Shown piece by piece: positions 7,459 through 15,510 of a stretch of 36,089 bases of DNA. The DNA is from Tissierella pigra (GTDB taxonomy: Bacteria; Bacillota; Clostridia; Tissierellales; Tissierellaceae). The position numbers were made by a program, and so were the translations under genes. Position 1 is the first letter of the stretch. Each line of letters begins with the position of its first letter. The notes beneath the pieces are model-generated. The model did not search any database. It had not been told where the DNA came from and worked only from the letters and a program-made list of their open reading frames with translations. The DNA is taken from contig NZ_VUNQ01000036.1 in the NCBI RefSeq assembly GCF_009695605.1, positions 1-36,089 on the forward strand. Reading direction: 5' to 3'.

Positions 7459-7775
7459 TTATTTATAATAAGATTTCGCATTAACAAGAGATTTAGTTTC
7501 GGCTTTATTAGAATTTACATGATTAAAGTAATCAGAAATAAATTATTGAATGTCCTTAATAGAATTTCTTATTTTATATTTATGGAAATAAGATTTTAGC
7601 TTATTCTATACATTTTCTTGTGGATTTAACATTGATGAATATGATAGAAGATTTAATATGAATAATATATCTTCATGCTGGTTGATAAACTCCTTAACAG
7701 CTAATATATTTAAAAAGAATTCATATACTTTAAGTAATGTAACAATGGAATTTAGAAATATTTAATTCTTCTAAA
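7459..7775 (-). pseudogene. relic of an IS630-type transposase
   Basis: One minus-strand frame reads TLLKVYEFFLNILAVKEFIN, then ILNLLSYSSMLNPQENV, a TAG, NKLKSYFHKYKIRNSIKDIQ, a TAA, and a tail to a stop at 7459. LLSYSSMLNPQENVxNKLKSY is a recognisable form of the IS630/Tc1-mariner C-terminal signature (LPPYSPxLNPIExxWxxLK), which holds the last catalytic acid. Two nonsense codons and a lost 5' part make it inactive. More decayed sequence of the same strand extends to about 8200. No terminal inverted repeats were found. Confidence 0.6.
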
Positions 7776-8300
7776 AACATTAATTTTATACATATATTAA
7801 CATCAATCAATATCAGAATCAATATATTTAGTTCGACAAAATCGGCAATATATCGAATTTTATTGAATTGACTATTTGATTTTATTAGCTTTTAATCCAA
7901 TTCACTTACACCAAAATTGAAGTTATTTTCAAAATTTATATGCTTAAAAATAAAAATGTTAACCATGCAAAAATTTAGTTAATATAATTTCAGATGTACA
8001 TATTTTAATGAGAAAATAAAGCAAATATCCTTGTAAACAGGACAGAAAACTTCTAATTCATCAAAAGCTTTCTTTACGACCTTGTATATATGTAAATCTA
8101 CAGTATATTTTCCATAGATTTTTTGGATTACCCTGCCTTGCGATAATCAGTATAAACATTATGTGTTTTTGAATAATTGATTAGATGGCATAAATTTTCT
8201 CCTATAGAAAAACTCAAAAATTCCTTATGGGAAAATTCCTTCCCAAAACCCTATAACATCGATCCAATTTATGTCAACAAATAAGACAATCATCAAAAAT
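7776..8300 (-). other. degraded sequence, possibly the 5' part of the transposase relic
   Basis: Short protein-like pieces are visible on the minus strand, for example IYGKYTVDLHIYKVVKKAFD followed by ELEVFCPVYKD (about 7995-8110), and NYSKTHNVYTDYRKAG (about 8130-8190). They are in different frames with stops between them. They could be the N-terminal half of the IS630 relic or another dead gene; the pieces are too short to decide. Confidence 0.3.
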
Positions 8301-8312
8301 ATCAATATATGC

Positions 8313-8344
8313 AAAATCACCTATCAGTATTGATAGGTGATTTT
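8313..8344 (-). terminator. intrinsic terminator of the subtilisin-like protease gene
   Basis: A perfect 14-bp stem AAAATCACCTATCA / TGATAGGTGATTTT with a four-base loop lies 30 bases beyond the protease stop codon. The A/T ends of the stem provide T-runs on both strands. Confidence 0.8.
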
Positions 8345-8372
8345 GTGTAAGACAAAACTCCAGTACCTCTGT

Positions 8373-10634
8373 CTACATATCAACTTTTGGTGGCTCAACG
8401 ATTGGTAATTCAATAATCGGCTCTAATATTGGCTCAGTTATTTCATCTTCTACTATTGATTTATATTCACTACTTGGTACTAATCTAGCCATAACATTTA
8501 TAATTTTTCCTGATGTGACTGTAAGATTACCTGAAACAGCACTGTGTTCATGTCCTGATATCCAAATGGTTTGTACTCCTTCTTGTACATTATTTAATAT
8601 AAAATATCCATCATTATCTGTATATACATAAAGTGAAGTGCCATCAATATCTACTTTTGCATCTGAAATAACTTCTCCTGTATTATAATCTATTACTCTA
8701 CCTGCTATTGTACCAGTTTGCACTGGTTCTGTATTTAGAACCATTGTACCATTGGCTGTTATTTCTTGATTCACATTTATAGTTATATTACCTGATATAG
8801 AATTATATCCTGTAGCTGTTACTGTTACTGTATAAGACCCAGCAGGTATATTTTCTATAGTGTAATAGCCAGTGCTGTTAGTTGTAGTATATAATAATGT
8901 ATCATCTATTATTATACTTGCATCTGAAATAGCTTCTCCTTTACTATTGGTTATCCTACCTGTTAATATGCTGGTTTCTATTGGTTGTAATGATCGTAAT
9001 CTTGATACACTTTCTACTGCTCTAAGTGCATTTACTAGACCATATCCGTATCCCATATTAGGTGATGTACGGTATGTGGTATCTGTTAAAGGCGTAGCAG
9101 TGTTTTTAATTACATTTTCTACTTGGATTACTGAAAGATTTGGATTTGCTTCTAATATCAATGCCGCCACTCCTGCAATATTGGGAGCTGCCATTGATGT
9201 ACCGCTCCAACCACTTTCATATCCATTAATTACTGATGAACGTATATTTACTCCTGGAGCTGATATATCTGGTTTTGGTATATTACTATCATAAGGTGAA
9301 GGTCCTAGTTTAGAAAAACTTGCCCTTCTATTAGATGAATCTGTAGCTGCCACTGCAAAACTTTCTGGATATGATGATGGTAAGGATATTGATCCTGGCC
9401 ATGGAGCTGGTTCTCCTCTAAGCTGATTTCCAGCAGCAAATACTGGAACAATTCCTGCCGCTCTCCATGATCTTACTACTCCTCTAAACCAGTCATTAAT
9501 TCCAGTACCGCCACCCCATGAATTATTAATTATATCTGGTGCATTTGCAGCATTTCCACCTGGTTTAAGCATCCATTGTCCTGCTGATATTAATTGGTTT
9601 GCAGATCCTCCATTTGGGCCTAATCCTTTTGCAACTATAAATTTAGCTCCAGGTGCAACACCTATTGCGTTTCTACCTGATGGTTCTTGCCCTAATATAG
9701 TACCCATAACATGAGTACCATGTGGTGATTGTGAATCATCATATGGGGTTGTTCTTCCAGCATATGCATCATACCAGTTCCCATTATGATTTACTGCTCC
9801 AGTTGCTGGATTATACCCTCTATATTTATTTTTCAAGGCTGGGTGATTCCATGTTACTCCTGAATCAATCATACCTATTACAACACCTGTACCATTAATC
9901 CCATATGTGCTCCATACTTTATCAGCATTTACTATTTTTATATTCCATTCAATATCTGACGGTAATACAGCTTTAGGGGTAATATCACTTGCTATGGTTT
10001 CTTTCATTGCTTCTTCAATAACTTCAAGTTTACCCTCCTCAGCGTCAGTTTCTTGTACTATATCTGTTTCTTCTAATATCTCAATTACACCTTCTGGCTC
10101 TCTAGTATAATCATTCAGGTATACTTTTTCATTAAAATAAACTTTTTCTACATCATTCATAAGTGCTATTCTATTAACTACATCCTGCGTAGCTTTTATA
10201 TATATCATATTGACTATATAATAGGACTCATATTCTTCTATATTACCATTTTTAGTTTCAGTTTCAATATATTGTAACAATCTATATTGTGTTCTTTCAG
10301 CAGTACTTTCTAACTCATCAATGACTGCTTCTCTAGTCAATAATTTCATTTCATCATTATCAATCCTTAAAGAATTTAACTGCAATCTTTCATCATTAGC
10401 TATTTTTTCTACATCGGCTTGTTCTCTTAATTTAACTAAAACTTCAACCTTATCTTCCCCAGAATCAAACCTATCAAATACTTCACTTGATACCTTATCC
10501 TTTAACAATTCCTGATTTCTTTGATTTGTATCTAGATTCTCAGCAAAGGATACAAATGAACTAAGCATCAAAAACATTGCTATCATCATGGATACAACAG
10601 ATTTACTTTTTCTTGACTTAAAAAACGTTACCAA
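8373..10634 (-). CDS. secreted subtilisin-like serine protease (S8) with two C-terminal regulatory-like beta domains
   Basis: The 753-residue protein has a signal peptide (about 1-31, ending SFA) and a pro-region (about 40-170) resembling the inhibitor I9/fervidolysin type. The S8 catalytic domain spans about 225-545, with Asp257 (GMIDSGV), His305 (SPHGTHV), oxyanion Asn403 (AAGN) and Ser480 (GTSMAAP) all present, so it should be active. Two carboxypeptidase-regulatory-like repeats (about 556-634 and 640-718, each with GxIxxxxGExIxDAxxxID and a TDxxGYFxL-type strand) follow, then a Pro/Glu-rich tail. No LPXTG or SLH anchor is seen, so it is probably released or loosely wall-bound. The TTG start is supported by AGGGGG nine bases upstream. 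A long structured leader precedes it. The gene is monocistronic. Confidence 0.92.
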   Translation of the reverse strand: MVTFFKSRKSKSVVSMMIAMFLMLSSFVSFAENLDTNQRNQELLKDKVSSEVFDRFDSGEDKVEVLVKLREQADVEKIANDERLQLNSLRIDNDEMKLLTREAVIDELESTAERTQYRLLQYIETETKNGNIEEYESYYIVNMIYIKATQDVVNRIALMNDVEKVYFNEKVYLNDYTREPEGVIEILEETDIVQETDAEEGKLEVIEEAMKETIASDITPKAVLPSDIEWNIKIVNADKVWSTYGINGTGVVIGMIDSGVTWNHPALKNKYRGYNPATGAVNHNGNWYDAYAGRTTPYDDSQSPHGTHVMGTILGQEPSGRNAIGVAPGAKFIVAKGLGPNGGSANQLISAGQWMLKPGGNAANAPDIINNSWGGGTGINDWFRGVVRSWRAAGIVPVFAAGNQLRGEPAPWPGSISLPSSYPESFAVAATDSSNRRASFSKLGPSPYDSNIPKPDISAPGVNIRSSVINGYESGWSGTSMAAPNIAGVAALILEANPNLSVIQVENVIKNTATPLTDTTYRTSPNMGYGYGLVNALRAVESVSRLRSLQPIETSILTGRITNSKGEAISDASIIIDDTLLYTTTNSTGYYTIENIPAGSYTVTVTATGYNSISGNITINVNQEITANGTMVLNTEPVQTGTIAGRVIDYNTGEVISDAKVDIDGTSLYVYTDNDGYFILNNVQEGVQTIWISGHEHSAVSGNLTVTSGKIINVMARLVPSSEYKSIVEDEITEPILEPIIELPIVEPPKVDM

Positions 10635-10837
10635 ATTATATTCCCCCTAATTTTTAAGATTTTAATTAATAAATATCATAGAAGATTTAAGTTAATCAAA
10701 TTACACCTCCTTTTATTATGATAACAATTCCCTCCTTTCTCTTTCTTTTCATAATCTGGTGGCTGAACTGTCATTGTATTTCATTTTAAATTTTAGGACT
10801 TTGCACCTCAACCTTCCAGAAGATTTGCTAATATTAT
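10635..10837 (-). promoter_or_regulatory. 5' leader of the protease gene, with a c-di-GMP-I (GEMM-I)-like element at 10751-10837
   Basis: On the minus strand the leader holds GCAAA, exactly 19 bases, GCAAAG, then CCTAAAA, and later TGACAG. Known c-di-GMP-I aptamers such as Vc2 have the same GCAAA-19-GCAAAG spacing, a GNRA loop in the middle of the 19 (here GGAA) and a later TGATAG-like block. ATAAT (10837-10833) and ATTAT (10755-10751) can close the element. Departures from consensus are two mismatches in the first stem and GGT in place of GAC before the second GCAAAG. Between the element and the start are two strong ribosome binding sites (AGGAGG near 10732 and 10709), each followed by a TTG mini-frame of three to seven codons. 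A second AAATCTTCT copy there could compete for pairing. Confidence 0.4.
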
Positions 10838-11091
10838 TTACTCTATATTTATATGTCAGACTACTCTGAATGTTCACTGAAATATATTGTATCTTCTAAA
10901 ATATATAGATATGTTAATTAAAATCCTGCAATAAGCTTAGTAACATTTTATTTTGAATAAATAATAATACCCTTCTCCTTTATATGGCAGATTCAAATAT
11001 TAAATATTTTCTATAAAAATAAAGAACCCCTATGTACTAATGTTCCATTAAAAAAATAATTACAAGTTGACATGAAACAATTTATATAATG
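10838..11091. other. AT-rich intergenic region
   Basis: No gene is visible. It probably contains the promoter of the protease leader, which I cannot place with confidence. Confidence 0.4.
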
Positions 11092-11147
11092 AAAAGAACC
11101 GCATTTCATTGCCTTTAACTCAACACAATGAAATGTGGTTCTTTTTT
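11092..11147 (-). terminator. intrinsic terminator of the pst operon
   Basis: A 20-bp stem (AAAAGAACCGCATTTCATTG with CAATGAAATGTGGTTCTTTT, one G-T pair) closes a 14-base loop. It lies about 70 bases past the stop of the HAD phosphatase gene. A T-run follows on either strand, so it can act in both directions. Confidence 0.8.
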
Positions 11148-11213
11148 ATAGATCAATATAATAATAAAACAGTTTTTAATAAATTGATAAAAATACAGAG
11201 TGATTTTTTCCTT

Positions 11214-11684
11214 CTAAGTCCTAAGTGTTGCCTTCACCATATTCTTATTAAGCAATATTTCTATTCCTTCCTCAATAGACCTAGTAACTATATCTGCCTT
11301 AGATAATAGTTTTCCACAAGCACCTTCTCCTTCTACTATTGCAATAGATAATATAGCCTCTTCAAACATTAAAATATCATTATATCCATTACCTAGACAT
11401 ATGGTCTTATGACCACCAAGACTTCTTACTATCTCTTTCTTTGATTTACCTGCATTTTCTTTTGGAAAAGTTATAACTTCAGCATCAATATAAACACATT
11501 CCTTTGCCACAGTTCCATAGGTATCAGCTGTTAAGATATGGACTTTCGCATATTTTGCTAATTCATTTATTAATTCCTTCACTCCATCAATTAACTTTCC
11601 ATTCACTGCAATTGTACCATTATAATCAAATACAATATTTTCAACTGCTATATTATCTCTACCGGGTATTTCATATAATATCAT
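11214..11684 (-). CDS. HAD-family hydrolase, soluble P-type-ATPase-like phosphatase
   Basis: The 156-residue protein has the HAD core without a cap. Motif I is FDYNGTI with nucleophile Asp20 (the DxxGT form of P-type ATPases rather than DxDGT), motif II is ILTADTYG, motif III Lys lies in GKSKKEIV, and motif IV is GNGYNDILM. It matches the soluble P-type-ATPase-like phosphatases (COG4087 type), whose substrates are unclear. It lies 20 bases after pstB with its own AGGAGG, ahead of the operon terminator, so it is probably co-transcribed with the phosphate transporter. A role in phosphate release during starvation is inference from context. Confidence 0.8.
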   Translation of the reverse strand: MILYEIPGRDNIAVENIVFDYNGTIAVNGKLIDGVKELINELAKYAKVHILTADTYGTVAKECVYIDAEVITFPKENAGKSKKEIVRSLGGHKTICLGNGYNDILMFEEAILSIAIVEGEGACGKLLSKADIVTRSIEEGIEILLNKNMVKATLRT

Positions 11685-11704
11685 TTGTATTCCTCCTACT
11701 AAAT

Positions 11705-12448
11705 CTATCCATATATTCCATCTAGATATTCTTTTGTTCGTTTATCCTGTGGATTGTAGAATACTTCATTTGTATGTCCATATTCTATCAGCTCTCCATC
11801 TAAAACAAATGCAACATAATCTGATATTCTTTTTGCTTGAGATAAATTATGGGTTACTATTATTATGGTATATTCCTTAGAAAGCTCTAATAACATTTCT
11901 TCAATAATTGCAGTGTTCTTTATATCTAATGCAGAACAAGGCTCATCTAATAGCAATACTTCAGGCTCCACGGTTAAGGCTCTTGCTATGGAAAGCCTTT
12001 GTTGTTGTCCTCCCGATAATTTCATAGCTGACATGTTTAATTCATTACTTACTTCCTCAAAAAGTCCCACTTTTTTTAGATTGCTTTCTACTAAGTTTCT
12101 TAATTCTTGTTTATCTCGTACTCCATAATATATAGGTGCATATGTCATATTTTTATATATGGATAAGGGAAATGGTGTAGGTTTTTGAAATACCATACCT
12201 ATCATTTTTCTTATTTCATCTTTATCATAAGCTTTAATATCCTTATCTTTGAAAAGAATTTCTCCATTATATTTTCCATCATATTCCTCTAACATTAAAT
12301 TAAGTGTTGTAAGAAATGTAGATTTTCCACATCCTGATGGTCCTATAATTGCTGTAATCTTATTTTTAATAAAGGGCATTGACAAATTTTTTAATATTAA
12401 CTTATTTCCATAACTTACATTTAAATTATTTACCTTTATTATTTCCAT
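11705..12448 (-). CDS. pstB: phosphate ABC transporter ATP-binding protein PstB
   Basis: The 247-residue ATPase energises phosphate import through PstCA. Visible motifs are Walker A GPSGCGKS (about 36-43), the PstB-typical Q-loop FQKPTPFPLSIYKN, signature LSGGQQQRLSIARAL, Walker B VLLLDEPCSALD and switch His in IIVTHNLSQ. Its length is normal for PstB. The ATG directly follows the pstA stop codon with no gap, indicating coupled translation. It is the last transporter gene of the operon. Confidence 0.95.
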   Translation of the reverse strand: MEIIKVNNLNVSYGNKLILKNLSMPFIKNKITAIIGPSGCGKSTFLTTLNLMLEEYDGKYNGEILFKDKDIKAYDKDEIRKMIGMVFQKPTPFPLSIYKNMTYAPIYYGVRDKQELRNLVESNLKKVGLFEEVSNELNMSAMKLSGGQQQRLSIARALTVEPEVLLLDEPCSALDIKNTAIIEEMLLELSKEYTIIIVTHNLSQAKRISDYVAFVLDGELIEYGHTNEVFYNPQDKRTKEYLDGIYG

Positions 12449-13291
12449 CTATCTATGCTCCTTTCTTCTGCCTATAATCAATGATAGAATATTTATTAAT
12501 AGTAATATTATAATAAGTACTGCAGCAGTTCCATAAGCATTCTGAAGGGATATTCCCTCTCCTGTTAATATATAGAGATGAAATGGAAGAGCCATAACAG
12601 GTGAAAATATGGATTGGGGTATTGGTGCGAAAATCACAGCCCCTGTTAATATTATTGGTGCTGTAGCTCCCATGGCAAATCCTCCTGCTAGAAGAATTGC
12701 CGAAATAATATCAGCTTTGCATATTGGTAAGATTAATCTAATAATAGTATGAAATTTTGAAATTCCTAAGGCATAAGAAGAATTGATTATACTAGAATTA
12801 ACTTCATTAAGTATCTTTTCTACTCTGACCTCAATATATGGAAATATCATAATCCCTAATGTTATGGCTGCTGTTAAAAGAGACCTATTAATTCTAAGAT
12901 ATAAAATCAATAAAGTATATCCAAACATTCCTAATACTATGGAAGGCACACCAGCCATACACTGTATTATTAAATGAATAATATCTCTTACTTTCCTAAA
13001 ACTACAGTAGAATACTGTGTAAATAGCAGTTGAAATAGCTAATATTGATGCAAAAATACATGATAAAATCATCAATAATAAACTACCAATAATAGCAGGA
13101 AATATTCCACCTTCTACTCCTAATGGTATACCCTTGGGATTGCCAAAAATAAATTCTAAGTCTATAGCTCCAAAACCTTTCCTTAAAATATACCCCAAAA
13201 CAAATACTATAATTGTGACAACTATTATGGTACTAGATATAATCCATAATTTAAATATTTTATCTTCAATTTTTTCTTTCATATATTTCAA
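12449..13291 (-). CDS. pstA: phosphate ABC transporter permease PstA
   Basis: The 280-residue inner-membrane permease has about six transmembrane segments. The first is at residues 14-34, and the core includes AGVPSIVLGMFG, the motif shared by PstA and PstC before the ABC-contact loop. The EAA-type coupling segment is ALGISKFHTIIRLILPICKAD. It pairs with PstC to form the phosphate channel. Three bases separate it from pstC and none from pstB. Confidence 0.93.
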   Translation of the reverse strand: MKYMKEKIEDKIFKLWIISSTIIVVTIIVFVLGYILRKGFGAIDLEFIFGNPKGIPLGVEGGIFPAIIGSLLLMILSCIFASILAISTAIYTVFYCSFRKVRDIIHLIIQCMAGVPSIVLGMFGYTLLILYLRINRSLLTAAITLGIMIFPYIEVRVEKILNEVNSSIINSSYALGISKFHTIIRLILPICKADIISAILLAGGFAMGATAPIILTGAVIFAPIPQSIFSPVMALPFHLYILTGEGISLQNAYGTAAVLIIILLLINILSLIIGRRKEHR

Positions 13292-13294
13292 CCT

Positions 13295-14155
13295 TTATAT
13301 TAATTTTCTTTTTATTATATATAAAATTATATTAATAATTAACAAAATCATCATAAGTATAAATCCTGAAGCATAAAGACCATGATAATGTAGGCTCCCA
13401 ACCTCTGCCATTCCCATTTCCAGGGCAATTAAGGAAGGTATGGTTTGACATTTCCCTAACAACTTAGGCATTATAGGTGCATTACCTATTACCATCATTA
13501 CAGCCATAGTCTCTCCCATACCCCTACCTAATGCTAGTACTATAGAGGCTAAAATACTCCTTTTACTATTAGGTAAAACTATCTTCCGAATCATATAACT
13601 TTTAGATACTCCTAAGGCATTTGAATATCCTGAATATTCAGCATATACCTTTTCCATAGATTCTTCACATGTGGAAATAATAAATGGCAGCATCATAATA
13701 GATAGAACTATTCCTCCTGCTAATACTGACTCACCTGTAGGAAATTCAAACTTTATCTCTAAAAATTTTACAAGTACTAACAAACCAATAAATCCATAAA
13801 TCACAGATGGTATACCTGCTAATATATCTACTATACTTCTAATTACCCTTTTGACCTTTCCATCTGTATAACTAGATAAAACAATAGCATTCCCTATACC
13901 AATAGGTAATGCTATAATAATTCCTATAACTGATACATATATAGTACCTAATATTATAGGGAATATAGCCAATTTGTCAGCAGATCCTAATGGATTCCAT
14001 TTCCTTCCAAAAATAAATTTAATTATATATACTTCTTTAAAAAATACAATACTTTCCTTTAAGATAAAAACTATAATAAAAGAGAGTATTAATACAGAAA
14101 ATAAAGTTAGAAATCTTACTATTCCTTTAAAAATACTATTTTCTATTTTTTTCAC
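13295..14155 (-). CDS. pstC: phosphate ABC transporter permease PstC
   Basis: The 286-residue permease has six predicted membrane segments. PstC hallmarks are the KFIFGRKWNPLG segment after the first helix, AGIPSVIYGFIGL, the coupling segment ALGVSKSYMIRKIVLPNSKR and ALGRGMGETMAVMMVIGN near the C-terminus. It forms the phosphate channel with PstA. A terminator-like stem lies in the 40-base gap between pstS and this gene, so it is expressed from read-through. Confidence 0.94.
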   Translation of the reverse strand: MKKIENSIFKGIVRFLTLFSVLILSFIIVFILKESIVFFKEVYIIKFIFGRKWNPLGSADKLAIFPIILGTIYVSVIGIIIALPIGIGNAIVLSSYTDGKVKRVIRSIVDILAGIPSVIYGFIGLLVLVKFLEIKFEFPTGESVLAGGIVLSIMMLPFIISTCEESMEKVYAEYSGYSNALGVSKSYMIRKIVLPNSKRSILASIVLALGRGMGETMAVMMVIGNAPIMPKLLGKCQTIPSLIALEMGMAEVGSLHYHGLYASGFILMMILLIINIILYIIKRKLI

Positions 14156-14166
14156 CTAACCACCTC

Positions 14167-14191
14167 AAAAAATAGGGGCTTTATAGCCCCT
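14167..14191 (-). terminator. stem-loop with T-run between pstS and pstC (attenuator-like)
   Basis: AGGGGCT / AGCCCCT (14174-14180, 14185-14191) with a four-base loop is followed on the minus strand by A and six Ts, then the GAGGTGG ribosome binding site of pstC. A partial terminator here would give more binding protein than permease, the usual stoichiometry of such systems; it may also protect the pstS mRNA 3' end. Confidence 0.7.
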
Positions 14192-14195
14192 AATT

Positions 14196-15098
14196 CTAAT
14201 TTGCTGGTACAAACCCCATATTCTCAATCATTTGTGACCCTTCATCTGATAAAACGAAGTTCATAAATGCTTGCTGTTCTTGTGTTAACTCCCCTTTTTT
14301 TATTGCAATAAGAGGTCTTGATACCTTATATGATCCATTAACTATATTTTCTTCTGTTGGTTCTATTCCATCTACTTTCAAAGGTATAAGTTTCCCTTGA
14401 TTTTGATTTACCATACCATATGAAGCATAACCAATAGCGTCTTTATTTTCAATAATTTTTGTAACTAAAGCACCCATTGATGGAGATTGAATTGCATCTT
14501 CTCTTACTTGTACATCTCCCATTATGCTTTTTTGAAATACTTCATGTGCTCCGCCACCTAAATCTCTAATAACGACTACAATTTCTTTATGCTCAAGGCT
14601 TTCATCTAAATCATTCCAATACTTATATTCTCCTGAGAATATTTTCATTATTTCTTCAGTACTTAAACTGTCCTTTAGTTTCACTAATGGATTTTCTGGA
14701 TTTATGGAAATTGTTAAAGCATCTATACCTAAGACAAATTCCTTTATATCTCCTATCTTTTCTTTTTCTTCACCTTTTACTTCTCTAGCTAACATACCAA
14801 AATCACTAGTTCCTTCTATTACTGATTTAGCTCCAGCACCTGACCCACCTGCTGATACATATATAGATATATTTTCTTCTGGAAAACTAGAATCTACATT
14901 GTTCCATGTAGTATTTGACTCAATAAACTCTGTTGCTATAGCTGATATTACAGGTGCTAAAGTAGATGAACCGTTAAAGGTCATTTGTGCTTTAAATTTA
15001 TTATCTTCTACTGTTGAACTAACTCCACTATCTCCACATCCAACTAAAGATACAAATAGCAGTATCGTAATCAATAAAAACGCAATTTTCTTCTTCAT
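14196..15098 (-). CDS. pstS: phosphate-binding lipoprotein PstS
   Basis: The 300-residue protein has a lipoprotein signal peptide (hydrophobic residues 5-17, lipobox LVGC, Cys21). It has PstS phosphate-binding loops: FNGSSTLAPVI (about 42-52), SAGGSGAGAKSVIEGTSDFG (about 82-101) and RDLGGGAHEVF (about 177-187). It captures phosphate outside the cell and delivers it to PstCA. It is the first gene of the operon, consistent with higher expression. Confidence 0.95.
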   Translation of the reverse strand: MKKKIAFLLITILLFVSLVGCGDSGVSSTVEDNKFKAQMTFNGSSTLAPVISAIATEFIESNTTWNNVDSSFPEENISIYVSAGGSGAGAKSVIEGTSDFGMLAREVKGEEKEKIGDIKEFVLGIDALTISINPENPLVKLKDSLSTEEIMKIFSGEYKYWNDLDESLEHKEIVVVIRDLGGGAHEVFQKSIMGDVQVREDAIQSPSMGALVTKIIENKDAIGYASYGMVNQNQGKLIPLKVDGIEPTEENIVNGSYKVSRPLIAIKKGELTQEQQAFMNFVLSDEGSQMIENMGFVPAN

Positions 15099-15142
15099 AA
15101 TACCCTCCCATAATTGTTATATTAATAATTACCTTAATAAAG

Positions 15143-15170
15143 TTTATATCCCAAGAAGAGTATTGTCCAA
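15143..15170 (-). promoter_or_regulatory. candidate promoter of the pst operon
   Basis: On the minus strand TTGGAC (15170-15165), 16 bases, TATAAA (15148-15143) lies about 45 bases upstream of the pstS start. A Pho-box could not be identified with confidence. Confidence 0.5.
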
Positions 15171-15235
15171 TTAATTCTATCTATGGAATAACCTACCACT
15201 ATAGATAAATTTGATAACACCCTAACATTATAATC

Positions 15236-15285
15236 TTACTGGTTTACCATACTTCTTGCAAAATTATTCCATTCAAACATACCAA
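15236..15285 (-). pseudogene. 3' relic of a second D-cysteine desulfhydrase-like gene
   Basis: About 39 bases (15245-15283) match the 3' end of the PLP enzyme gene at 22370 with five differences. They encode GMFEWNNFARSMVN and a TAA, against GIFGWNSVARSMVK in the intact gene. Upstream codons (FFIC, then two stops) still echo its LFIHTGG. Only the last 16 or so codons are recognisable. Confidence 0.6.
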
Positions 15286-15405
15286 TTCATCATAAACAAA
15301 TGAAAAATCAAATTATTTCATTTATCTTTTTGTATTTAAAAGCATTTTCATTTGTTCTTTTAGTATTACAATTACCTTCATTAATTAGTATATTCTATGT
15401 TTTAC
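15286..15405. other. intergenic, no gene seen
   Basis: AT-rich sequence between the desulfhydrase relic and the amidase terminator. Nothing convincing was found in it. Confidence 0.4.
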
Positions 15406-15457
15406 AACAAAAGGCATAACTCCTACAACTATAGTTGTAGGAGTTATGCCTTTTGTT
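15406..15457 (-). terminator. 52-bp perfect palindrome, terminator of the SPOR amidase gene
   Basis: Two 26-base arms (15406-15431, 15432-15457) are perfectly complementary with no spacer. The outer ends are A/T-rich (ACAAAAGG, CCTTTTGT), so a terminator can form on either strand. It lies about 50 bases past the amidase stop. Confidence 0.75.
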
Positions 15458-15510
15458 CTATTCTACTAAAACTTTTTCAGTGCCTTGGTTTTCCCTAGCC
15501 TTTGTTTTCA

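Noticed and set aside
6690-8340. Long gene-free AT-rich region considered as a large structured non-coding RNA or a replication origin.
   Set aside because: No extended GC-rich helices, DnaA-box clusters or iterons were seen, and protein relics explain much of it.
8872-9294. 140-residue open frame on the plus strand inside the protease gene.
   Set aside because: It lies opposite a clear S8 catalytic domain, has no ribosome binding site and shows no family features; it is a shadow.
14704-15174. 156-residue plus-strand open frame over pstS.
   Set aside because: It is antisense to a well-conserved pstS coding region and without a start signal.
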